From Gracilaria domingensis (Eukaryota; Rhodophyta; Florideophyceae; Gracilariales; Gracilariaceae), in the NCBI GenBank assembly GCA_022539475.1, contig VCMS01000262.1, forward strand, positions 69,619-133,618: a stretch of 64,000 nucleotides of DNA. Reading direction: 5' to 3'. Position 1 is the stretch's first letter; the number at the start of each line of letters is the position of its first letter. The notes below the pieces were generated by a model. It did not search any database and was not told the origin of the DNA. It worked only from the letters and a program-made list of their open reading frames with translations. The position numbers were made by a program, and so were the translations under genes. Below are positions 31,275 to 40,950 of this stretch, piece after piece.

Positions 31275-32801
31275 CTAATGGCGCAGACACCTCGTACAAA
31301 ACTCTGGCACCTTTCCTGCGTATAGATCACTCACATGTTTGAATGCCGCCGCGCCGACTCCAGTCGTCAGCCGGCTTCCAGCTGGCACGGAAGGCTCGAA
31401 GTGCACCCCCGAAGTTAGTCTTGAGAATCCGCAGCTATCGCTCGCAGCTTTGAGACTCTCGAACGATAGAGTTATATTGCTCGTGATCGGGCTCAAGGCC
31501 ACCCCTTGCGGTAGATTCAGCTCGAACTTGGGAATAGATCCACCCTCATTGATGTCAGGAGAGCTCAACGCCATCTGAAGGTGTTCCAGCGAAGCCGTGC
31601 AAATTGCTGCTGACCCAGACGGATATTCCGAATGCGGTTGCGTTCTAAGAACCGGTTCCCACTCCTCAGCTGAGACAACACCAACGCCTTTTCCGACCCC
31701 TTTGAAAGCCGTCACTTTCCTTCCCTTCAGAAGTCTTCGAATCAAAGTCTGTTGGCGAACATAGTCATGGCGTCTTTTCTCTTTCCAAGCGAGGAGAACT
31801 GCGTCGTGCTGAGCCATCATCTCTCCAAGGAACAACCTGGAAAGCGCTACAGGCGTCAAATTCAATTGCCTTCCATAGAAAGGAATGAAGGAACCCAAGG
31901 AGAAGAACTTATTCTCCCACCAATAGGCCAGTGCAAGTTGTTCCTCTGTAACGGATCTCGACAAAGACAACAGATCCGCGATGAACTTGTTCACTTTTCG
32001 GAGATCCCTTTGGCCAATCTTCTTCTTCCGATTGGGGGTGTCGTAAACAGGTGGAACTCTGCGGGATTCGAACTCCCGTTCTCCAATCACAAGCGGTTTT
32101 CCGAGTGCTCCGAGGTGAGGCGCAACGTGCACCTGTGTGGCAAACCTGCCACGGAAGTCAGACTGCTGAGTCAGTGGTTGCCATCGAAGTGGTTTGAATA
32201 GCTTACTAGGAGACAAGTTTGCTGGATTTTGCGGCTCGTAACCAGTGGCATCTTCGAACGGTGCGAGGTAATCATTCCTCGACAGATCTCCCAAAGAGTT
32301 CCAACCATCTTCGGTAAAGTATTCTACCAGGTCCTTCGATACGACGTTTGCCCAGCCCACTTCAGTATCAGTGTCGGTCGAGTTGTCGAATGGGTTAATG
32401 TCAAAACGCTGGAGAAAGGCGGCGTATGGGGGAATCTCCTGAGAGAACTCTGGCTCGATCAAACGGAAAAAGATTTGACGTTCGATGATAGCCAGAGAAA
32501 GCGGTGATGAGCAGAAGCGAGAAGGTATGGAGTGGCGAATTCCTAGGAACGATAACGCGAAGGGATGAAAAGCCGATGTATATTCATGAATGGCGACAAC
32601 GAATAACAGTGCGTATCGAACAGCGATCGGTGTTTCCATGCGCAAGATTTCATTCGGGAATAGGACAGTGACAAGCTCATTGAAGATTGTCAAGGGAATG
32701 GTGAGCTCCTCAGCAATCTGTTCGGGTGGTAGATTGCTCTGCGATCTGGCCGCGGACAGAAGTACAAGGAATACGAAGAATGAGATGAAAAGTTGCTTCA
32801 T
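31275..32801 (-). CDS. Secreted vanadium-dependent haloperoxidase-like protein
   Basis: 508 residues starting with a clear signal peptide (MKQLFISFFVFLVLLSAARS). Family blocks in order: RWQPL (206-210) followed by APHLGALGKP; EEQLALAYWWENKFFSLGS (~286-304); HDAVLLAWKEKRRHDYVRQQTLIR (~332-355), where K and R of the vanadate site normally lie; EYPSGSAAIC (392-401); and SRLTSGVHFEP (460-470) with the Arg and His of the last motif. Two deviations stand out: PSGS where the canonical enzymes have PSGH, and VRQQ where RP is usual. Vanadate binding or halide oxidation may therefore be altered or lost. The frame is open throughout, the best preserved cargo gene in element II. It belongs to the PAP2/haloperoxidase superfamily, common in red algae. 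Confidence 0.75.
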   Translation of the reverse strand: MKQLFISFFVFLVLLSAARSQSNLPPEQIAEELTIPLTIFNELVTVLFPNEILRMETPIAVRYALLFVVAIHEYTSAFHPFALSFLGIRHSIPSRFCSSPLSLAIIERQIFFRLIEPEFSQEIPPYAAFLQRFDINPFDNSTDTDTEVGWANVVSKDLVEYFTEDGWNSLGDLSRNDYLAPFEDATGYEPQNPANLSPSKLFKPLRWQPLTQQSDFRGRFATQVHVAPHLGALGKPLVIGEREFESRRVPPVYDTPNRKKKIGQRDLRKVNKFIADLLSLSRSVTEEQLALAYWWENKFFSLGSFIPFYGRQLNLTPVALSRLFLGEMMAQHDAVLLAWKEKRRHDYVRQQTLIRRLLKGRKVTAFKGVGKGVGVVSAEEWEPVLRTQPHSEYPSGSAAICTASLEHLQMALSSPDINEGGSIPKFELNLPQGVALSPITSNITLSFESLKAASDSCGFSRLTSGVHFEPSVPAGSRLTTGVGAAAFKHVSDLYAGKVPEFCTRCLRH

Positions 32802-32989
32802 CTTTGCGTAGTTTGGCGGTGGCGAACGAGTCGACTTTGAGGTAGGGATTCGAATCAGTGCAGCCGAGATCTAAGTAGGCACGAGTCGTGATTTCCGGGA
32901 GCGCATCGGAGTAGATGAGATTATCATTGCTTACCAACTGAGTCCTGTGCAGGTTTGACTGAAGAGGATCAGCTGGGAACACATCCATG

Positions 32990-33949
32990 AGAGCGAATCA
33001 AAAGCGTTGGTTTCCTGTCAGATTCAGTATCTGCAGGGTTTATGACGGCTTGAGGTCTCTACAGGACACATCGATCCCGCCTCACGTAAGGAATATGGAA
33101 CACAGATTGGTCTAGCAGAACAAGGTGGCTTGATATGTTATATCAGAGCTGCTTCACCCCTATCGGAGCGAAGCAATCGACCAAACGCCATGGCACCCTA
33201 CCTCACCCAAGGGGTTCATGCAAGATGGAAACCACAAACAAGCGGCATGGCAGGGACAAGCTTGGAAGAACATAATGGCATTTTCGGAGGGCAAAACGCT
33301 TGTCACAAGCGTTTACCTCTGTGGCTGGCGATTGAAATCGCCGCCGTCTTGAGCAGCACAGCGGCCAACGCGGCGCTCGCATGCGTAGCCGATCGCTAAA
33401 GACACGGGAGTAAATCAATTCCTTCGTTCGTTCACCTGCGTAAATGGCACCCGAGGGAACCAATCCACTTCAGCGGCATGACATCCTCCCGTTGGTTGAA
33501 TCTCTCCGCAAGTCTCGTGACAAACGAGACCGCCATGCAGGAAGATCCTACACGGTTGCGTTCGGCCTGCCAGACGCAGTCGTCGCTGCCAAATGCCTTC
33601 ACAGTTGGAGGAGCTGCTGCTCGAGGAGAAAGCCATTTTTGTCGGCCTCGCACGCGGCACGAAGCCGTGGCTTGAGCATCACGCGCTGGCGACTGTCGTC
33701 CATCTTGTGCATGTTCTCGTGGCGAGCGCCTGCGACGCGTGCAGTGCGGGAAGCGGGAGCGGTGCGCGGGTGTAGGGCGTGGATTCGGTTTGCGGAAGGT
33801 ACCGACGGTACCAACGGTACCAACGGTGCCGACTATAGCTCAAGTGCCGGCGATGCCACAGGCTGATTGGGGCTGATGAGTCGCTGCGCGACAGCGTCGT
33901 CTCGAAGGAAGACTGCCGCATGAGTCTGTGGACGCTACCAGAATGAGGC
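32990..33949. other. Intergenic cargo DNA with a short GGTACCAACGGTACC repeat
   Basis: No gene supported. A small tandem/palindromic run of GGTACC-containing 9-mers lies at about 33798-33832. Several overlapping open frames on both strands lack motifs. Confidence 0.55.
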
Positions 33950-34345
33950 GAAAACGTGCCCGCGGGTGGGGGGGGTCGGTCGTGTTAGGGTAGGTACCCT
34001 AACACGACCGGACCCCCCCGCCCGCGGGCATAAAATCGTACATTTTTCAAAAAATCGGCCAAAACGTGCCCGCGGGCGGGGGGTCCGGTCGTGTTAGGGT
34101 ACCTACCCTAACACGACCGACCCCCCCGCCCGCAGGCATAAAAAAGCACATTTTTTAGAAAACCGGCCAAAACGTGCCCGCGGACGGGGGGGTCCGGTTG
34201 TGTTAGGGTAGCCACCCTAACACAACCGACCCCCCCCCACGCCCACGCGCACGTTCTGGCCACATTTTGGCACCATGCAGAGACCTCCCAAAACACCTTC
34301 CTCCACACTTCCCGCACTTATTACGGTGCACCTGCCCGCCAACAC
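33950..34345. repeat. Short relative of the palindromic satellite element
   Basis: Three GTGTTAGGGTA-x-TACCCTAACAC palindromes alternate with CATAAAATCGTACATTTTTC-type units. The right end has the same GTGCCAAAATGTGGCCAGAACGTG and GTGTTTTGGGAGGTC blocks (reverse complement) as 2867-3940. The left end lacks a clear counterpart, so this copy looks truncated. Confidence 0.85.
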
Positions 34346-35349
34346 GTGAACGCTGCTGGCCACGTGGATTGGCAGGAGGTAAAAGAGCTGTATATACAAC
34401 GCCGGCTGTACATCAATAAGAGTATATCTCAAGTTTTATAAGCTCTTAAAAAGCACAATTTGAGAGCGCAGTGATTACTCGCATAAGTCTAAATCCACTA
34501 CAACCACCTGTTCACAGACAAAATTTTAAACCGTTTTGCAGCGTTTCCAAACCTCCCAAAACACAGTTTGATGCATTACTCACAGTTTTTTTGTTGCAAG
34601 CACAATATACATTCATTGGACAAGACTCAACTAGTTTTCGTATCCAAATGATGCTCATCTAGTTACAAAACCCCACGACCATGTGTTTGCTACAAGTTGT
34701 GTACTTATTGACAAACTACACTATTTACACTGCTCAGAGCAGCACGGTGACGAACTACAAAAGCGCCTCAACACTCTCACGCACAAAAGTGGTAATGCGC
34801 CGGGATGAGCTGCAGATAAACAGAGTGATGACAGTAGGTAGCTACTTAAAATACTCGCCACCCTTGTTTTCGGTGAAGATACAAATTCACCGATGATGTA
34901 GATGAGGTAATATCGTCTAGCATGAGCCCATCGGCTCTGGCTTTTTACGCCAATATCGAAATTTAATTGGGTCGTTCTGACGGGCTGGTAAACAGCACAG
35001 AAGGCCTTCAACGATCATAGAATCCCTGAATTATAGTGGTAGTGGATTTCTCTGCGGAACACTAAAAAGAACCAAATGGAGTTTTGATCAGCTAACTACT
35101 ACATGATCCTCACAGGTTTAGAGAACGGGGGCTGTAGCAGCTCCTATATGCTAAATTCATTCAGTATAAAAATCTATGGAAGAAAAACGCAACAAGAGTG
35201 GTAGTTGAAAGCAAAACATATGGTAGTTATGAAAACCCTTCAGCCCGGCATGCTTGGGCTTGTAGCACATGACAATAGTTCCAATATTGAACTCCTATCG
35301 CTTCGCCTCTCGGTAACAAGGCCTGTCAGCAACAATACAAGAGAAGATA
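34346..35349. other. AT-rich spacer with no gene seen
   Basis: Between the satellite and the truncated transposase. I see no coding or repeat signal. It does not match the corresponding position of element I, so the 3' part of the transposon here has been replaced. Confidence 0.55.
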
Positions 35350-37695
35350 TAAATCGACGTGTTGTGGAGATACCGTAAAATGCTGCCAAAGGTGTTAGTT
35401 CTTCTTCTGTTAAGAGCCGTTATAAAACTTCAGAGTTCCACTTCCAGAGCTATGAATTGCTGCCGACTACGTTGTCGAGCAGCATTTGGAGGCTTCAATC
35501 TGCCACCGAAGAGACGAAATAGAGCTTTCATTACATCATGGCCCACTAATGCACCTATAATTATTCCAAGCAACGTCCGAGTACTGAGAGAAAATTTTTC
35601 TGATTGGGGCCGTGTCCTGCGCTCCCCATCAGATTTCAAAGAATTCCATCATGAAAGGAAAAATATGTCAATGTCTTTGTATGCTTTGGCCTCCATCATT
35701 CAAAGGAGATCTGCCTTGGTGAAGGTTCCATTCAGTAACCTGCCTTTCTTCGTCGTGGACAAATCTATAGGCAAACTTCTGACAAAAAAGTTGCATTGCA
35801 TGGAAGATAGATTTGCGTTTGTAAAGTTCTGGATTTGAGTACGTATCGTTCGAAATGAACGTGACGCGGATCATCCGCTCTAAGCACTGCAATAGAAACA
35901 TGATGATTCTATTGCAGTGCTTAGGGTCTCTGACTACAGTCTCTCGATTTCTGGAATATTAATCAGTTTCAATATGCCGAGATGCAAGTTGCGTAACTGT
36001 TCGAAGCGAGCTCTCCTTGTTTCGAACAGACTGCATAGAAATAACCCCTGGATGAATCTTACGGTCAAGGCGGTTTTGATGGACGAGAGAATGAGAGATA
36101 TGGAATTGGAACGCATGAAAATATCCGACTTGGATCTCGTCTCCCTTGTACGACGTAAGTTTCTTTCTCCTTCGCCTTTCTTTGCATATTCGAGAATAAC
36201 TGAGTATGTCTTTCTGACGCTTTTAGTGTGGTTTTGGGAGAGTCCAGTGAATGACGTAAGAACATTACCGCCTAAAGATGAGGAAGGGAGTTTGCATCTA
36301 TGACAAGGGCTTTCCGTTTGGCTCCTATGAAGAGTAGACAGAATGTCCTTAGCCTCAGAATATCCGCACAAAGACTTGCAGAGGATAGCACACTCGATAT
36401 ACTGCGTCTTCGCCGATGAACTGAAAACCTTTCTGCATTAGATGTATAATTTGCTACAGGACTTGACGAAGAGATTCTTGAAGGATGTCCATCCTGGAAT
36501 CGCGTAGAGACTTGCTAGAAACGAATGGCATTGCGTCTGCTTCAGATGCGAAAACCTGTACCAGTGTTGTAAGAAAGTATGCCACTACTGTGAGGTCATC
36601 ACGGATGCGTAGCTCGTCGGAGAAGTTGAGAAATATGAGGTGAAGAGTACAGGGGGTAACCGATGTTTGCTTTAGAGTTGTTGAAGACTTATCGGTGTAT
36701 ACATGCAGAATACCTACGAAAGATTCACTGTAACTTATTTCTTGGGAGTACCACACTATTCTACTATCCAAAGAGCCCATGACCATTTCCTTAAGTTTTG
36801 AGGTGGCGTTTCTTGCGAGAGAGCCGGACATGGGGTGAGATATTTTCGTGGAGTGGGTCTGAGGTATAGGGTGGAAGAATGTGTTTTCGTTGTTAGCCAA
36901 CTGGAGCTGTTTCACAAGTGTCTGAACGGGGTCTCTCGTGTAGAGGGTGGCGCTGAACTTACATCCTTCTGGCGAGACAGTTCTGCGATTGAAACCGTCC
37001 TTTGAGGCGTATCGTTCGAAAATGGCGTTCTTCAGTTCTGTACAGCGCTTGGAACTTGTTATGGTCTCGTTGAATCGCTTTTGCGAGAATCGCGGGTCCC
37101 GAAGTAGCCCAATTAGCTCGTCCGCCTCACGATGACCAAGGTTGGAAGCTACTGAAGCCAGACAAACCGTGAGATAATCCATATGCAAATCACCTAGGGC
37201 CTCCTCAGAAGGCACTGGGCGGGAACTGCTTCCGTGTTCTCGCTCTAATGACGCGGGACCCGGGGAAGGAGAAACACAATGCGAAGTGTCCGGAATGGGA
37301 GGGGCGCACGGAGTGGGGTCGACGATGTCCTCGGACACTGGAGGCTCGGGAAGGCGACAAGGGGCAGTGACCGTTTCGGAAGATGCCGGCGCGGGTGCGG
37401 AAAGCTTGAGACGCTTGCTTCTCCGAATGGGCCGGCTATTGTCGTCTTCCAGCGCTGCTTTCAGACGAAACGGGCAATGGTTGACATGCTGTTGAAGGGA
37501 TAAGACTCCTCGGCGAGTAACGAAGGGGCACCCATGCTTCTTATGTGTACAGTAGTAGACCATGGGAAGAAGAAATGAACGAGAAACGACGACAAAGACT
37601 GCAAGGGAAGGGCGTCCGAAGGGAGAAGGAGGTCGAGCGACAGTCAATATCGACGTCTTGCTCAGAACGGAGGATATATTTTGAGTTTTAATCAC
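35350..37695 (-). pseudogene. Truncated Plavaka-like transposase, element II
   Basis: The N-terminal 413 codons (36454-37695) are open and nearly identical to the element I transposase, including the Cys/His cluster CTHKKHGC...VNHC at the ATG 37561-37563. Beyond ESLRQVL the frame is lost. Diverged remnants (about 80-85% by eye) continue to ~35350, corresponding to about 4740 in element I, and everything downstream is missing. It cannot encode a complete transposase, so movement would need a source in trans. Confidence 0.88.
35880..35924. repeat. Perfect 18-bp hairpin inside the decayed transposase
   Basis: CTAAGCACTGCAATAGAA and its exact reverse complement flank the loop ACATGATGA. Element I has only one arm-like sequence at the matching position (~5200), so the left arm is an inverted duplication unique to this copy. 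Confidence 0.85.
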
Positions 37696-37760
37696 GTGCT
37701 TTCGTTCAAAAAGGAACGTAGGTACACGTCGACCTCAACACAAGGGTGTACTTCTCGTAT

Positions 37761-39383
37761 TATCTACCACTGGTTATAAACCTGTGGTTTCCCAACGTTG
37801 TACGCTGTACACTTGTCCAATCTCGCACAGAAAAATAAATCTCTTCCCTCCGCCGCCGCCCCCGCCCGTCCGACGTCCGACCTTTTGTTACCGTCGTGAT
37901 CCGTGCCATCCTCGCGTTCTACTCCGCTCCGTCGTACGTTTTTCCGCCCTCGCACTCGCTACGAAGTGCGAGGGCGGAAAAAAGTACGACGGATTACGAA
38001 GTAGCGTGCTGAGAATGGAATCCATTAAGCGGACATGAAGCGTACCTCATTCTCTTTCTCCGCCCTCGTCGGATGCCTCCATAAAGCGGACAGCATCCGT
38101 ATCTCACGGATGTATTCCGTGCAGTCTTTTCGTACGTGCTTCCATTTCCTTCTACGTATCTTTGTTCTAAACCAACCAATCCTCACCACGTCTCTTCGCG
38201 CTCTGCGACATGTACACGGCAAGAAAACGGCTTTGGGTTACTTTTGCGAGTTACTAGGTACCTCGACTTTTCTAGCGCAACGTTTCTGTTTTGCTCTTAT
38301 CAATGGTACGTTCTATCGCATTTCAACTGTATCCAACGGAGCATTGACTAACTTATGGATACTTTCGGCTTGCGTATACAAGTAAACGACCAATTTCATT
38401 TCGTCTCTCAAGATCGATCTCTGGCTGTTCGGAATAGGCGATTCTGGTACTTGGTTGGGACATAGGCTGCTCTTTCGTTTATCGCATCTTGAGGTATGTT
38501 TGCTGCATGGGCATTCTTGGTGTCCTTGGTTGTGAGTTCTCGCTTCGACACCTTTCGCGCTTTACGATGATGGTGGGCTGGTAATCTAACCGATCCCTTT
38601 CCTTCTTCTTTTTCATTTTGCGAGTTACTAGGTCCCTCGACTTTTCTAGCGCAACGTTTCTGTTTTGTTCTTATCAATGGTACGTTCCATCGCATTTCAA
38701 ATGCATTCAACGGAGAATTGACTAACTTATGGATACTTTCTGCTTGCGTATACAGGTAAATGACTTTTGATGCGGACGTAGCTCACGAGTTGCAGGTGCA
38801 GGTTCCTCAAGTAGGGAACCATGCATCTGGGCATGGTTCCCTACATGAGGAACGGAGAGGATGAGGCGCTTCGCGCCTCATCCTCTCGGAGTGCGTATTT
38901 GTTCTACCGATACAGCCGATGGTGGACGTGCAGTCTGCCGCATCTGCCGCAGATTGCGCCTACACCCGCTCCATCATGGGGATATGGTACATGTAATATA
39001 GCGAAGTAGTGGTTAGCAAAAGCGGTCGTTAGAAGAATAGATACGAATAAAACGGTATGATTTCATAATGGGCATCATCTGTACTAGCACTAGTATTCCA
39101 TGCGTTGCAGGGTATCATTCCGCAGAAGGTATCGTGTAATGTGCACCTTAATGGAAACTGAACCTAGACTTCGCGAAATACAGTTCAGGTAGCCCTCGAC
39201 TAAAGAACTAGCACGATTGGAACTCCACCAGTATTTACTGCACAGCGATTCTGGACGACCCAAGCAATTATCTGCAAATTTTGAAATAATTGATCTCGAT
39301 ATTTTTTCAAAAAATTTACTGGACGACCCTTGCCAATTTCTGGACGACCCTCGCCAAAAACTAGCATCTGCAAGAGACAGACG
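37761..39383. repeat. Right-terminal module of element II
   Basis: The counterpart of 7060-8693: same hairpins (37929-37992, 38811-38844, ~38855-38887), same duplicated ~145-bp unit and same CTGGACGACCC motifs. It ends CAGACG at 39383, immediately followed by the TG duplication and gypsy B integrase codons. Confidence 0.9.
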
Positions 39384-39385
39384 TG
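39384..39385. repeat. Target-site duplication of element II (right copy, TG)
   Basis: Pairs with 23717-23718. Confidence 0.8.
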
Positions 39386-40950
39386 TATCACCAAGACCTC
39401 ATCACCGACGTTGAACCGGTGCCCAGACTTGGGGTCGTCTTGTCGATTGGGTTGAGATAGAACTCTGGAAGCTCTGCCTGCGGAATTTGCAAGTAGTTCA
39501 TGATGACGATTAGTGGGGGTTGGATCTACGATGAGCGGGGGTAGGTCGTCTGAGCTCATCCGTGGGACTGTGCCATACATGAGCTCAAAAGGAGAAAACC
39601 CGCCACCCAGCCGGCGCCTCCTGTATCCGTAAAGTATTTGCTCGAGGGCTTCATCCCATTCTTGTCCCTTATTGAAGATTGTCTTGGCAATTGATTTCTT
39701 GATGGTTCCAACCATTCTTTCAGCACGGCCATTAGACATAGGGGCATAGGCCATGGTGGGCTTGAGGGATATCTTCTTACTTTCCATGTATGCTTCGACT
39801 GCCTTGGCTTTGAAGGAACTGAAGTTGTCGGACACGATCGTCAGCGGGGGACCAAACGGGGAAACGATCTGAGATCGAACAAAGTGAATGACGGTGGTAG
39901 AGGTCTGATTACCGTAGGCCGCGGCAATAGGCCATCCTGTTATGTGTTCTACACCAATCAGAGCAAAACGGTTGCCATTCCTGGTAGCCGGAAGAGGACC
40001 GGCGAAGTCCACAGAGAATGTATGAAATAGGCCAGTCAATGGGGCTCTTTGTCCTGGCCGGTACTTAAGCAGGGGTGTTGTGAACTGACACCCATCACAA
40101 CTGCGAACATATGAAACGATGTCGTGGTACATTCCAGGCCACCAGAATCGGAACTGGACCAGATCCTTAGTAGCCTCCAAGTCCCAATGTCCTATGTCAT
40201 CATGAAAGGATGAGAGGGTGCCACGGCGCTTGCTTACAGAGGGTACCACTCTTAATCCTTTCTTGGTACGGCGATAGAGGAGACCTTCCCAAAGGAAGAA
40301 CTTCTTCGCATTCCTCTTAATCAAAGCGCGAATCTTAGGGTCTCCTTCAGGAAAAGAAAAAGCGGCAAGGTACAACTTGATGTGCGCGCAGAAGGGCTCC
40401 AAGTCATAGACTTCGTCCGTCGCATTCAGTACAACAGACACGTCATCATCCGGCTCCGGTGGATCCCCAACGGCAAAGCGAGAGAGATAGTCGGCAGCCC
40501 GATTCTTGTCGCCAGATCTATAGACTATAACGAACTCGTATTCCGCTAGCAGGTCCATCCATCGGGCTAGGCGCCCGTGAATGTCCTTCTTTTGGAATGC
40601 ATACTTCAGAGCTTGGTGGTCCGTAACAAGCTCAAAGGGGAGACCTCCGAGTAGATACATGCGAAACTTCTTCAAGGCAAAGACGACGGCTAGAGCCTCC
40701 TTTTCGCAAGTAGAATACTTTCGCTCGGCGGCATTAAGCGTGCGACTGGCAAATTGAATTGGGTGATACATTCCGTCCTCTTTCTTTTGTGACAGAACGG
40801 CACCAAGCGCGACTGAAGAAGCATCGGTTTCAACTCTAAAAGGCTTCTCAAAGTCGGGAAATGCTAAGACCGGCGGGGATACTAACTTTCCCTTTAGATC
40901 ATTAAACGCTGTCTTCATCTCATTGGTGAAATTCAGTTTCCCTTCCTTGT
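39386..40950 (-). pseudogene. Gypsy B pol: RNase H and integrase, interrupted by element II
   Basis: RNase H: FRVETDASSVALGAVLSQ, YSTCEKEALAVVFALKKF, LVTDHQALKYAF, GDKNRAADYLSR. Integrase: the HHCC zinc domain (GHWDLEATKDLVQFRFWWPG, CDGCQ), then the catalytic core with VDFAG (Asp), IVSDNFSSF (Asp) and NGRAERMVGTIKKS (Glu). The frame reaches the element II boundary in the integrase C-terminal domain, after VGDEVLV; codons read below 39384 (to the stop at 39200) come from the transposon. The frame is out of register with RT because of an apparent 1-nt deletion near 40935. Confidence 0.92.

Larger units (their letters stand above)
23719..39383. mobile_element. Element II: 15.7-kb cargo-carrying Plavaka-like DNA transposon
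   Basis: A single insertion in the gypsy B integrase, bounded by CGTCTGTGTTCTGCAAAG on the left and, inverted, CGTCTGTCTCTTGCAGATG on the right. It has TG duplications outside and exact frame restoration on removal. Left to right it carries the coiled-coil gene, the ECM29 fragment, the L-type lectin pseudogene, a stretch with no clear gene, the haloperoxidase-like gene, palindromic satellites, a truncated transposase and the hairpin-rich right module. The left 2 kb recurs at 56390 and the right part at 3960-8693, which marks those two parts as the mobile framework and the middle as variable cargo. Confidence 0.85.

Noticed and set aside
23719-39383. A Starship-type giant element
   Set aside because: No tyrosine recombinase (captain) gene is visible; the transposase is of DDE Plavaka-like type and the ends are short inverted repeats with a 2-bp duplication.
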